Source of the DNA: Martelella alba
GTDB taxonomy: Bacteria; Pseudomonadota; Alphaproteobacteria; Rhizobiales; Rhizobiaceae
Length of the DNA stretch: 64,000 nucleotides
Direction: 5' to 3'
NCBI RefSeq assembly: GCF_006516955.1
Contig: NZ_VHLG01000002.1
Coordinates: 1-64,000 of the forward strand
Both the position numbers and the translations under genes were made by a program. Of this stretch, positions 7,867-16,476 are shown piece after piece; position 1 is the first letter of the stretch; the number at the start of each line of letters is the position of its first letter. The notes beneath the pieces were generated by a model that worked only from the letters and a program-made list of their open reading frames with translations, was not told the DNA's origin and ran no database searches.

Positions 7867-9411
7867 ATGAAGACGAAAGTCGATGACAGCAATCAGTCGG
7901 CCGGTGGCAAAAACTCAGTCCGCCACAATCCGCAAAATGCCGCTATGCGGGTCTGGAAGTCAGTTCTAAGGGGCGTTTTCGCCATTCCGCGTCGGCTGCA
8001 TCTCACGCGAGGCGGCCGCCTGAGTGTCTGGCGCATTGCCACCGGCGGCAATCCGGACGATTCCGGCCGCCTGCCGCGCTACATCCTTCTTGGTGCAATC
8101 ATGCTTGCAGCCATATGGATGCCAGTCGTCAGCTACATTCGCTATGCACCACTGCGTTTCTCCTCCGAGATGGAGCTGATCCTGCCCGGCGCTGGCGCAT
8201 CGACCTCAATCAATCTTTCGGAAATCGGCCAGGCTTCATCCTCGGCAAATTCCGCCTATTCCAGTTCAACGCTAAGCCCAACCGTGACATATCAGAAGCT
8301 TCTGTCGTCACCGCAGGTTCTGGATCGGGCAGCCGAAACGGCTGGTGAGACGGCCGCCACTTTTGGCAAGCCCCAAATCAAGCTCATGGACCAGACCAGC
8401 TTCATCCAGATCAGCATCGACGGAAACACGCCGAAACAAGCACGCGCGCGCAATAAGGCGTTGCTGGACGCCTTCCTTTATGAACTCCAGACGCTGCGTG
8501 ACGACGAAATAAACCGCCGGGAAAGCTCGGTTGTTTCGGCAATAGACACCTATAAGGTCAAAGTTGAGGATGCACGCCGGGCGATCGCGGATCTCCAGCA
8601 TGAGAGCGGGCTGACGTCGAACGAGCAATATGATGCGATCATCGCCGATAACGAAGATCTGCAGCTGGAGATCGCCGCCAGCCGTGCCCAGCTCGACGAA
8701 TTGCATCAGCGGATCGAAACGCTGAGCCAGGCACTGGAGACAACACCGGATCTCGCCGCCATCATCTTGAAACTACGTGCGGATCCCGAATATATGACGC
8801 TTGCCGACGATCTGGCCCGCAACCACGCCGAACTGGCGAGGCTTGCCGTCAATCTGGGGCAAAACCACCCCAGACGCTTCACCGCCGACAATCGTGTTGC
8901 CGGTCTGCGCCAGCGTCTTTCGGATCGGGGCATCATTCTTGCAGGCTTCGATACGCTGGATTTGGCCAGCTCGGTCGATGCGCTCGCCGATGGCCAGCGC
9001 GCTGCCCTGCTCTCTTCTCTGGTTACACTCGCAGCAGAAGCACGCGGCCTCGAAACCGAAATCGCCACGAAGCGGACTTCGCTTGCCCGCAGTCAAGAGC
9101 GGGTGCGCTTGCTCTCAGTGTCCGCAGCGCAACTGGATGCGCTGAAACGCGAATACAAGATCGCAGAAGCGGTATTCGCCTCTGCTCTGGCGCGGATCAA
9201 CACGGCCAGGTCGGACATCTTTGCCTCCTACCCCATGGTTCAGGTTGTCAGCAGCCCGTCCCTCGAAGCCACTCCAACGTCGCCGAATATCAAGATTGCC
9301 ATCGCCGGCGGTGTCGCCGGCAGCGCCTTCGCATTGTTCAGCCTACTCCTGGCTTGGATCCGTCAGCCCGTCCTCGGCCGCACGATGCGCCTCTTCACCG
9401 ATGGAGCGTGA
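7867..9411 (+). CDS. Chain-length determinant / GumC-like polysaccharide co-polymerase without kinase domain
   Basis: 514 aa from ATG at 7867, which follows CACGGGGGACCG. An N-terminal membrane segment lies near residues 70-95 (YILLGAIMLAAIWMPVVSYI). A periplasmic Wzz-like domain follows, then a long coiled-coil region (about residues 220-420, rich in heptad Ala/Leu/Glu), SSPSLEATPTSPN before the second membrane segment, and IAIAGGVAGSAFALFSLLLAWI near the C-terminus. It should set polymer length in the Wzx/Wzy pathway. The C-terminal tyrosine autokinase found in many homologues is absent: the protein ends about 15 residues after the last membrane helix. Confidence 0.8.
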   Translation: MKTKVDDSNQSAGGKNSVRHNPQNAAMRVWKSVLRGVFAIPRRLHLTRGGRLSVWRIATGGNPDDSGRLPRYILLGAIMLAAIWMPVVSYIRYAPLRFSSEMELILPGAGASTSINLSEIGQASSSANSAYSSSTLSPTVTYQKLLSSPQVLDRAAETAGETAATFGKPQIKLMDQTSFIQISIDGNTPKQARARNKALLDAFLYELQTLRDDEINRRESSVVSAIDTYKVKVEDARRAIADLQHESGLTSNEQYDAIIADNEDLQLEIAASRAQLDELHQRIETLSQALETTPDLAAIILKLRADPEYMTLADDLARNHAELARLAVNLGQNHPRRFTADNRVAGLRQRLSDRGIILAGFDTLDLASSVDALADGQRAALLSSLVTLAAEARGLETEIATKRTSLARSQERVRLLSVSAAQLDALKREYKIAEAVFASALARINTARSDIFASYPMVQVVSSPSLEATPTSPNIKIAIAGGVAGSAFALFSLLLAWIRQPVLGRTMRLFTDGA

Positions 9412-9412
9412 G

Positions 9413-10705
9413 ATGTCGGTGTCTTTTCATGCTCGCAACATACCCGAGATGCTTGTCTACAAGACGCTTGTCCTGACCTGGCTGTTCTATGCCTTTGGGG
9501 CCTTGTATGTTGTGGGACCAGTCCTGGGCTGGCTGCTGCTTATCCTGGCACTGATCGCGCTATATTTCGGGGCGGCATTAAGACCTTCGCTCAGACCAGC
9601 CGCACCGATACCATTCGTTGTATGGCTCTGGATCGCGGGCATGGCCGTCATGCTGATCGCGCTTTGGGGCGGGCATCTGCAATGGGGGCTGGGACTCAAG
9701 CAGACCATAAAATCGAGTATTGGCTGGGCGAAAGGATGGGCGCTTCTGGCTCTGTTTCCTCTTGCCGGTGTGGTCCTGCAGATTCGCCGCGAAGTGCTGG
9801 TACGTGGCCAATGCGTGATCGGCCTGACAACATTGATTGTGCTGCCGGTGCTGTTTGTAGCGCCCTATATCGGACTACCAGAGCGAATATTCGTGTCCCC
9901 TCTGAAAGCGGTCGGTGGACCGGGACCTGAATATTTCTCTGTATACCTCTACACTCTAGACCCTTCGACATGGACGCCGCGCTGGCAGTTCTATGCGCCG
10001 TGGTCACCTTTTGCTGGCCTCCTCGGAATCGTTATGGTGGCCTTTGCCCTGGAGGAAAAGCACCCCTTCTGGAAAAGCTGCGGCATTGCGGCAGGCATTG
10101 TCATGATCGTGCTGACGAAGTCGCGCATGAGCCTTGTGGGCGTTGTCGTTTGCACCGTCGGGCCGCGCATGCTGCCGCTGGTCGCAAAAGTATTTGCATG
10201 GCGTCTGGCAGCAGCATTTGCAACGCTGATGGCGATCTTCGGCGGCGCTGTGTTTTCGATGATCGAGGGCGGCATTTATGCCTTCAAGAATGCCCGAGCC
10301 GACAGCACCCGCGTGAGGGAAGCTCTGCAGCGCATTGCCTATGATCGTTGGTCGGAGGCCTACTGGTTTGGTCACGGAACAGTTCAGCCCGGCCCTCATC
10401 TGGTTGAGTATATGCCGATTGGCTCGCACCATACCTGGTTCGGATTGCTCTTCGTGAAGGGGCTGACCGGTTTTCTGGCTCTGCTTATTCCCCTGTTCGT
10501 ACAGACTGCTATCGTGCTCGTTGATTGCGTACGCCACCCCCGCGGGCGCCTTCCGCTGTCGATTGTCTTCGTGCTGATCGTGCTAACATTCGGAGAAAAC
10601 CTCGAAATCGAAGCTTATCTGATGTGGCCTGCCCTGTTGATGCTCGGAATCCACGCGCGCGAAATTCAGGCGAACCCCATAAATCAGAGCGAACGGAGAT
10701 CTTGA
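9413..10705 (+). CDS. O-antigen polymerase/ligase family membrane protein (Wzy-like)
   Basis: 430 aa from ATG at 9413, with GGAG at 9403-9406; an ATG at 9401 is the alternative. It begins 1 bp after the previous stop, so translation is coupled. About ten hydrophobic helices and a large loop around residues 300-345 (ARADSTRVREALQRIAYDRW, HGTVQPGPHLVEYMPIGSHH) containing TWFGLLFVKGL match the Wzy_C/O-antigen ligase layout. It should polymerise flipped repeat units in the periplasm or ligate them. It is paired with the chain-length protein, its usual partner. Confidence 0.75.
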   Translation: MSVSFHARNIPEMLVYKTLVLTWLFYAFGALYVVGPVLGWLLLILALIALYFGAALRPSLRPAAPIPFVVWLWIAGMAVMLIALWGGHLQWGLGLKQTIKSSIGWAKGWALLALFPLAGVVLQIRREVLVRGQCVIGLTTLIVLPVLFVAPYIGLPERIFVSPLKAVGGPGPEYFSVYLYTLDPSTWTPRWQFYAPWSPFAGLLGIVMVAFALEEKHPFWKSCGIAAGIVMIVLTKSRMSLVGVVVCTVGPRMLPLVAKVFAWRLAAAFATLMAIFGGAVFSMIEGGIYAFKNARADSTRVREALQRIAYDRWSEAYWFGHGTVQPGPHLVEYMPIGSHHTWFGLLFVKGLTGFLALLIPLFVQTAIVLVDCVRHPRGRLPLSIVFVLIVLTFGENLEIEAYLMWPALLMLGIHAREIQANPINQSERRS

Positions 10706-10880
10706 AAGCGGATCCAGGCCCGTCAGCAATGTGAAATGCTCTGCCAAGTGTCACGTTGAACGGAGCGCTCCCGGCTCTTTATCTGCTTTTCAATAGCAAC
10801 AATTTAAAGATACTGCTTTCATTGACATCATCCTGTGGCATTCCCAACGTTACCAAACTGTAATTCTTTCGGGGGCGAGA

Positions 10881-11519
10881 ATGGTCGTTCAGGTGCCGGT
10901 CAGGCGCGATGCGGAGATTTTGCCGCAAGACGCGCGGGGCTTGGCTTTCTCAAAGATCGAGCGCGGCGCCAGGATCAGGCCGATTGTCGCGCTGGCACAC
11001 GCGGCGCATCTTGAAAGCTGCTTTGGCGACATTCCCTTTCAGCCGGAAAAGGTCGAACGCATTGTCGCAGGAGCGATTGCGCGGCCGGACAGCACGGCGA
11101 TGTTCATCGCCGAAAAGGATGGACAATTGGCCGGCTTTCTCTGGTACTCGCTCGGCGAATATCACATTGGCAGCGACGTGCTGCTGGCCACGATCCACAC
11201 CCTCAATGTCCGCAGGTCGATCCGCATACGCCTTTCCGGCGGCAGGGTCTCGCTTGGCCTTCTCAGCCAGGCCGAAGCCTGGTCCAAAGCCAAGGGCGCC
11301 CCCCAGATCCTGTTCCACGTCACATCCGTCGGACAACAGGCGCAAACTGCTGACGGCAAAACCCGCCGAAGAACCGGCGGGTACAAAAGAAGGATCAAGC
11401 CAGCCGCCTTGGACGTCAAATCATCGCGAGGAATTTCGGCCAGGCAAGATCTGCGTAGAAGCGGTGCCCCCCCTCTCCGACAGCCAGCGCAAAGTCCTGC
11501 TCCCGTCCCTGCGCCTTGA
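10881..11519 (+). CDS. GNAT-like N-acetyltransferase, C-terminus probably decayed
   Basis: ATG at 10881 follows GGGGGCGAG. Residues about 35-155 resemble a GNAT fold: AHAAHLESCFGDIPF, MFIAEKDGQLAGFLWYSLGEY, then a degraded acetyl-CoA segment (LNVRRSIRIRLSGGRVS) and EAWSKAKGAPQILFHVTSVG. In homologues the strand ending in HVTSG is followed by about 25 residues and a short tail. Here the frame continues into a basic, low-complexity tail, passes through the terminator of the opposite operon at 11361-11382 and overlaps the 3' end of the esterase gene. A stop at 11351-11353 in another frame suggests a deletion or frameshift. Function, if any, is unknown. Confidence 0.5.
   Translation: MVVQVPVRRDAEILPQDARGLAFSKIERGARIRPIVALAHAAHLESCFGDIPFQPEKVERIVAGAIARPDSTAMFIAEKDGQLAGFLWYSLGEYHIGSDVLLATIHTLNVRRSIRIRLSGGRVSLGLLSQAEAWSKAKGAPQILFHVTSVGQQAQTADGKTRRRTGGYKRRIKPAALDVKSSRGISARQDLRRSGAPPLRQPAQSPAPVPAP
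11357..11382 (-). terminator. Rho-independent terminator of the ABC importer-esterase operon
   Basis: Perfect 8-bp stem (ACCCGCCG at 11361-11368, CGGCGGGT at 11375-11382) with a 6-nt loop. On the minus strand it is followed by TTTTG. It lies 34 bp past the esterase stop codon. Confidence 0.75.
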
Positions 11520-12492
11520 AAATCCGCGCTACATGATCACTTGCTTCCAGCACGCTCGCATGCGGGAAAAGCGGGTCGAGCCGGCCCATGACGACGAGGA
11601 TCTTGGTCCCGCGCATGGCACCGGCAATATCGGGGAAATCAAGCCATGTCAGCATATCAGGCAAGTAGTTGTCCGTGCAGTGGTCGATCGCACCAATTGT
11701 GCCGGCAACAGTGCCAAAGAAAGACGCAAGCATGGAGGCCTTGAGCCGTGGCTCGACGGCGCTTGCATACCAGCCGACGGTACCGCCGCCAGACTGCCCC
11801 ATGATGTAGATGCGACCGGCATCCAGCGTTGAGATTTCCTCAATGGCATCACAGGCGCGGATGACGTCAAAGACCCGTTCACCGAGAAGCGTGCGGCCGA
11901 GAAGAAGCGCAGTCATGGCGGGGTGCTTGCAGGTGCGGTTGTCATCGTTGCGGGCAAGATCACCGGTGCGGCGATGGTCCTCAGGTCTGTGATCATGGCG
12001 CTCGCCGAAAGCACGCTGCTCCATCGCCAGCGCCGCAAAACCACGCCGGACGGCCTGGAGCGCGAAATCGCGATCACCGCCGAGCGAGTTTTCATCGCCC
12101 TCATATTTCGCCTCACCGAGAGAAATATGCGCGCCTGTCGTATGCCCTTGCAGGCAGATCATCACCGGCAGAGGCCCCTCCTTGCCCTTCGGCAGCAGCA
12201 GTGTGCAAGGCACATCCGCACCCGGCTCGGCGGTAAAGACAAGGCGCTGGCGCAGATAGTCGCCGCAGTCCTGCGCTTCACCGAGCATGACCGGCCTTGC
12301 CGATGTACCGGGATGGGCGGGCATTCTCAGGAGTTCGGTCAGCTTGGCGCGCAGTTCGTCGCTCCAGCGTTCCAGATCAACGCCATCGGAGAAGCCAAGC
12401 CGACGCGGTGCCCTTAACATCAGATCCATATGCAGAGCTTCCGGATCGAAACAAAACTGCCGGGTTTCGGGATTGGATTGGGTATGCGTCAT
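11416..12492 (-). CDS. Alpha/beta hydrolase, acetyl-esterase/deacetylase type
   Basis: 358 aa. The start ATG at 12492 shares its A with the TAA of the upstream ATPase gene (TAATG), so translation is coupled. The core has LPVMICLQGHTTGAH (oxyanion region), IYIMGQSGGGTVGWYAS with the nucleophile elbow GQSGGG, MGRLDPLFPH (acid Asp) and GEGGHRFYAD (catalytic His), a full Ser-Asp-His triad. The long N-terminal lead-in is typical of the Abhydrolase_7/acetyl xylan esterase-like group. No signal peptide, so it acts in the cytoplasm. As the last gene of an importer operon it probably removes acyl groups from the imported compound. Confidence 0.75.
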   Translation of the reverse strand: MTHTQSNPETRQFCFDPEALHMDLMLRAPRRLGFSDGVDLERWSDELRAKLTELLRMPAHPGTSARPVMLGEAQDCGDYLRQRLVFTAEPGADVPCTLLLPKGKEGPLPVMICLQGHTTGAHISLGEAKYEGDENSLGGDRDFALQAVRRGFAALAMEQRAFGERHDHRPEDHRRTGDLARNDDNRTCKHPAMTALLLGRTLLGERVFDVIRACDAIEEISTLDAGRIYIMGQSGGGTVGWYASAVEPRLKASMLASFFGTVAGTIGAIDHCTDNYLPDMLTWLDFPDIAGAMRGTKILVVMGRLDPLFPHASVLEASDHVARIFKAQGREQDFALAVGEGGHRFYADLAWPKFLAMI

Positions 12493-13493
12493 TATAAACG
12501 GCCTTCTTCGATGGCATGGCATGAAACGGTTCCACCTGGAACCGCGAAAGGAAGCGGCGCTTCGCTGCGACAGCGATCACTCGCCGCGGAACAACGGGGA
12601 TTGAACGGGCATCCGGCTGGAGGCTGCAGCGGATTGGGAACTTCGCCCGTCATGGCTGGCGGGATCCGCCCCGGCTTGTCAGCACGCGGGATCGTTTCCA
12701 GCAATGTCTTTGTGTAGGGATGCAGCGGCGCGGCAAACAGCGCCTCCGCCGCGCGATCCTCAACCAGCCGGCCAAGATACATCACCCCGACATGGTCAGC
12801 CATATGATGAACGACCGACAGATCATGCGTGATCAGCAGAAAGGAGAGACCGAAATCGCTCTGGATGTCCTTCAACAGATTAAGGATCTGCGCCTGAACG
12901 GAAACATCCAGCGCCGAGGTCGGTTCATCACAGATCAGGAATTGAGGATCGCAGGCAAGCGCACGGGCAATCGAGATGCGCTGGCGCTGACCACCGGAAA
13001 ATTCATGCGGAAACTTGTCTGCAGCGCTTTTGGGAAGACCGACCTGTTCAAGTATGGCCAGAATACGGGGCTTCAACTCCGCCCGGTCAATTCGGCCAGA
13101 GGCGCGCAGTGCTTCGGCAAGAATGCGTGCGATCCGCCAGCGCGGGTTGAGGCTGGCATAGGGATCCTGAAAGATCATCTGAATGCGACGATGGCGCTTC
13201 CAGGCGGCCTTGCGCGCGCCTTTTGCCGAAAGATCGATACCATCAAGAGCAATATCGCCACCACTGATCGGCTCCAGCCCGACCAGCATGCGGGCGATGG
13301 TCGATTTGCCGCAACCGCTCTCACCCACCAGTGCCATTGTCCTGCCGGGCTGAAGCGCCAGCGACACATCGCGGACAGCGTGGACAGCAATGTTTCTTGC
13401 CTGACCTGGTCCGGCAGAGACCTTGTAGATCTTTGCAAGATTTGAAGCTACCAGATCGCCAGCGGCGGCGGTTTTGATTGATTGATCGCTCAT
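12492..13493 (-). CDS. Peptide/opine-type ABC transporter ATP-binding protein (OppF/DppF-like)
   Basis: 333 aa. ATG at 13493 overlaps the TGA of the previous ATPase gene. Walker A GESGCGKST, ABC signature FSGGQRQRISIARALA, Walker B FLICDEPTSALDV and the H-loop ITHDLSVVHHMA are all present. The C-terminal oligopeptide-type cap has the Cys-rich GCPFNPRCSAASDRCRS, which in this family often holds an iron-sulfur cluster. It pairs with the following ATPase to power the DppB/DppC pore. Confidence 0.92.
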   Translation of the reverse strand: MSDQSIKTAAAGDLVASNLAKIYKVSAGPGQARNIAVHAVRDVSLALQPGRTMALVGESGCGKSTIARMLVGLEPISGGDIALDGIDLSAKGARKAAWKRHRRIQMIFQDPYASLNPRWRIARILAEALRASGRIDRAELKPRILAILEQVGLPKSAADKFPHEFSGGQRQRISIARALACDPQFLICDEPTSALDVSVQAQILNLLKDIQSDFGLSFLLITHDLSVVHHMADHVGVMYLGRLVEDRAAEALFAAPLHPYTKTLLETIPRADKPGRIPPAMTGEVPNPLQPPAGCPFNPRCSAASDRCRSEAPLPFAVPGGTVSCHAIEEGRL

Positions 13494-14479
13494 CAACGGA
13501 TCTCCCCGGCGTGAAGGCAGGCCACCAGGCGCTCCCCTGCCGAAACGAAGGCAGGACGCTCAGCCATGCAGGCATCTGTTGCGACAGGACAGCGCGGATG
13601 AAAGGCACAGCCGTGCGGAACGGCGTGCATGGAAGGCATGGCGCCTGGAATTTGCGGCAGCCGCTCGACCTTGCGCTCGAGCGATGGGATCGCCGACAAA
13701 AGCCCTTTCGTATAGGGATGAGCTGGCTTGAGCAGCACATCCGCCACCGGCCCGGTCTCGACGATCCGCCCGGCATAAAGCACGGCAACACGATCAGCCG
13801 TCTCCGCGACGACCCCCATATCGTGAGTGACAAGAATGACGGAAGAACCGTGTTCCCGGCTGAGCCGCCGCAACAGATCGAGAATCTGCGCCTGGATCGA
13901 GACATCAAGCGCGGTCGTCGGCTCATCGGCTATGATCAGGCCGGGACGCAATGCCAGAGCCATGGCAATCACGACACGCTGTCTCATGCCGCCGGAGAAT
14001 TCATGCGGATAGCAGTGCAGCCGCTGACGTGCAGCGGGAATACCGACCTCCTCCAGCAACCTCAGGGCCTCAGCCTCGGCCGCTTCCCGCGTCATCACCC
14101 TGTGCGCTTTCAGGGTACGCACGATCTGTTCACAGACGGTGAAAAGCGGATTGAGGCTGGTCAGCGGATCCTGAAACACGGTGCCGATCTCGGCACCGCG
14201 GATCTTTTCCATGGCGCGCGTTCCAAGCCGGTCGATACGCTTTCCGCTCAGCCTGATTTCGCCCGACGTGATCGAGCAGTTGCGCGGCAGGAGCCCATTG
14301 ACGCAGCTGCTGGTCAGCGACTTGCCTGCGCCGGATTCACCGACAAGTGCCAGGATCTCGCCGGCCTGAAGCTGCAGATTGATATCGGACAGGGCCTCGA
14401 CGGAGCCACGCCGCGTCTTGAAAGCCGCGCTCATGTGGTCGATCGTCAGAACCGGCGCTGCGGCTGTTATGTTGTTCAT
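13493..14479 (-). CDS. Peptide/opine-type ABC transporter ATP-binding protein (OppD/DppD-like)
   Basis: 328 aa from ATG at 14479 ([11 protein letters not shown]), chosen for GGAGG six bases upstream; an ATG at 14494 overlapping the permease stop is possible. Motifs: [40 protein letters not shown] and [13 protein letters not shown]. The C-terminal cap [19 protein letters not shown] carries the cysteine motif of the oligopeptide branch. Second ATPase of the same importer. Confidence 0.92.
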   Translation of the reverse strand: MNNITAAAPVLTIDHMSAAFKTRRGSVEALSDINLQLQAGEILALVGESGAGKSLTSSCVNGLLPRNCSITSGEIRLSGKRIDRLGTRAMEKIRGAEIGTVFQDPLTSLNPLFTVCEQIVRTLKAHRVMTREAAEAEALRLLEEVGIPAARQRLHCYPHEFSGGMRQRVVIAMALALRPGLIIADEPTTALDVSIQAQILDLLRRLSREHGSSVILVTHDMGVVAETADRVAVLYAGRIVETGPVADVLLKPAHPYTKGLLSAIPSLERKVERLPQIPGAMPSMHAVPHGCAFHPRCPVATDACMAERPAFVSAGERLVACLHAGEIR

Positions 14480-14490
14480 GGTCGCCTCCG

Positions 14491-15432
14491 TCATCCCTTG
14501 ATCCTCGGATTGAGTGCATCGCGCAGCCAGTCACCAAAGACGTTGACGGAAAGCGACAGGAGCACGAGTGCTAGCGCAGGCCAGACTGTGATCCACCATT
14601 CACCGGAGAAGAGATAGTCATTGCCGGTACGGATCAGCGTGCCGAGCGAGGGCCGTGTCGGCGGCAGGCCGACGCCAAGGAAGGAGAGCGTCGCCTCGGC
14701 AATAATGGCATTGGCAAGACCCAGCGTACCGATAACCACAACCGGCCCCATAATGTTCGGCAGGATATGCCGGAACAGGATGGTGACGGGCGACAGATGC
14801 ATGATGCGGGCAGCCTGGACATATTCGCGCCGTCGCTCCACCAGCGTCGAACCGCGCACCGTTCGGGCATATTGGACCCAATCGGACAGGCCGATCGCCA
14901 GGATCAGTACAGGCAGAGCGAGCCGGTTCTGCATCTCATGACCAAAGGTTGCGCTGACGATACCATCAATCAGAAGCGCCACCAGAATATTGGGGAAGGA
15001 CAGCTGAATATCGGCGACACGCATGATGAAGGCATCAATCACACCACCAAAAAAACCGGCCAGAAGCCCAAGGAACAGGCCGAGTGCGGCCGACAGCAAT
15101 ACCGCCGCCAGCCCGACGAACAGGGATACCCGCATGCCGTAAAGGATCAGCGACAGCACGCCGCGCCCCTGATCGTCTGTTCCGAGCGGAAAATCACTGA
15201 CGCCGCCCGGCTCCCACATCGGCGGCAGCAGGCCATTCATCAGATCCGGCGCCAGAAAGGGATTATGCGGCGCCACAACACCGGCAAAAATGGCAGAAAA
15301 GGTGAGAACCAGAAAGATGAAGGCGGAAATGATCGCTACCGGAGACCGGCTGAAACTGTACCAGAGATCGCTGTCGAGAATGCGGACCAGAAGGGAACGC
15401 CCTTCGCCCGCCGGAAGTGTATTGTCGCTCAT
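14491..15432 (-). CDS. ABC transporter permease, DppC/OppC-like
   Basis: 313 aa. ATG at 15432 overlaps the TGA of the DppB-like gene, with GGGAG eight bases upstream. It has an N-terminal membrane anchor (AIISAFIFLVLTFSAIFAGV), a periplasmic loop with the family motif FPLGTDDQGRGVLS, and a BPD_transp_1 core of five helices with the EAA loop EYVQAARIMHLSPVTILFRH. It forms half of the membrane pore and contacts the ATPases through the EAA loop. Confidence 0.92.
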   Translation of the reverse strand: MSDNTLPAGEGRSLLVRILDSDLWYSFSRSPVAIISAFIFLVLTFSAIFAGVVAPHNPFLAPDLMNGLLPPMWEPGGVSDFPLGTDDQGRGVLSLILYGMRVSLFVGLAAVLLSAALGLFLGLLAGFFGGVIDAFIMRVADIQLSFPNILVALLIDGIVSATFGHEMQNRLALPVLILAIGLSDWVQYARTVRGSTLVERRREYVQAARIMHLSPVTILFRHILPNIMGPVVVIGTLGLANAIIAEATLSFLGVGLPPTRPSLGTLIRTGNDYLFSGEWWITVWPALALVLLSLSVNVFGDWLRDALNPRIKG

Positions 15433-16409
15433 CGGGAGGCTCCCTGCGAACCGCGCAGGCGCGGATCAATACGATAGTAGAGAAGGTCAACCGCAAGATT
15501 GAGCACGACGAAAAAGGCTGAGACCAGAACCAGATAGGACGCCAGGATCGGCACATCGGCAAATTCGACGGCATTGATGAAAAGCAGTCCTAGCCCCGGC
15601 CACTGAAATACGGTTTCGGTGATAATCGAGAAGGCGATCACAGCACCCATCTGCAGACCAATGATGGTGGTGACCGGCACCAGCGTGTTCTTCAGTGCTT
15701 CCTTGAACCAGATGACACGGTCGGAAAGACCGCGGGCGCGTGCAAAGCGGATATAGTCTTCTTCCAGCACTTCAAGCATCTCGGCGCGCACCAGTCGGAC
15801 GATAAGGGTCGTCTGGAAGAAGGCCAGCGTGATGGTTGGCAGGATCAGAGACCGCAGACCGCTCAAGGTGAGAAAACCCGTGTTCCAACCACCGAGGGAG
15901 ACCGTGTCCCCACGCCCGAACGAAGGCAGCCAGCCGAGATCGACCGAGAAGAACAGGATCAGAAACATGCCGATCAGGAATGTCGGCAGAGAAACACCAA
16001 CAAGCGAACCGATCAGCAGAACATGCGAGGAAAGGCTGTTGCGGCGAATGGCCGTGTAGATCCCGGCCGGAATGCCGACGATAATCGACAGGAACACCGC
16101 ACAGAAAGAAAGCTCCAGCGTTGCCGGCAGGCGGGCGGCAATCAGCGAGGCTACCGGCATGCCCAGCCTGTAGGATACGCCGAAATCACCATGCAGCATG
16201 CGCCAGACAAAGGCGGCATAGCGCACTGGCAGCGGATCGTTGAGGCCCAGCGCCTGGCGAACGGCATCGCGCTCGGCAAGGGACGCATCAGCGCCAACCA
16301 TATTGAGCACGGGATCGCCGAGATAGCTGAACATCAGGAATGCGATGAAGGCGACGCACAGCATGACGAAAATCGCCTGCAATGCGCGCCGGAGCATAAA
16401 GCTTATCAT
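15429..16409 (-). CDS. ABC transporter permease, DppB/OppB-like
   Basis: 326 aa. ATG at 16409 (MISFMLRRALQAI) is preferred to an upstream in-frame ATG because of the AGGACA site. The N-terminal helix and GDPVLNMVGADAS precede a six-helix BPD_transp_1 domain with EAA loop DYIRFARARGLSDRVIWFKE. Typical first permease of a peptide/nickel/opine transporter (PepT family). A strong hairpin separates it from the substrate-binding gene. Confidence 0.92.
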   Translation of the reverse strand: MISFMLRRALQAIFVMLCVAFIAFLMFSYLGDPVLNMVGADASLAERDAVRQALGLNDPLPVRYAAFVWRMLHGDFGVSYRLGMPVASLIAARLPATLELSFCAVFLSIIVGIPAGIYTAIRRNSLSSHVLLIGSLVGVSLPTFLIGMFLILFFSVDLGWLPSFGRGDTVSLGGWNTGFLTLSGLRSLILPTITLAFFQTTLIVRLVRAEMLEVLEEDYIRFARARGLSDRVIWFKEALKNTLVPVTTIIGLQMGAVIAFSIITETVFQWPGLGLLFINAVEFADVPILASYLVLVSAFFVVLNLAVDLLYYRIDPRLRGSQGASR

Positions 16410-16431
16410 GGTCTTGTCCTGGTAAGGCCAT

Positions 16432-16462
16432 GCCCTGCCCGGCAATCATCACCGGGCAGGGC
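16432..16462 (-). terminator. Intercistronic hairpin between binding protein and permeases
   Basis: Perfect 11-bp stem, GCCCTGCCCGG at 16432-16442 and CCGGGCAGGGC at 16452-16462, loop of 9 nt, no T-tract. It is placed between the binding-protein stop and the first permease. Such stems usually stabilise the upstream mRNA or partly terminate, so that the binding protein is made in excess. Confidence 0.65.
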
Positions 16463-16476
16463 CGTTTCATTCGGCG

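Noticed and set aside
10909-11832. 307-codon open frame overlapping the acetyltransferase and running antisense to the esterase
   Set aside because: Arg/Pro/Ser-rich translation with no domain; the start sits inside the GNAT-like gene in another frame.
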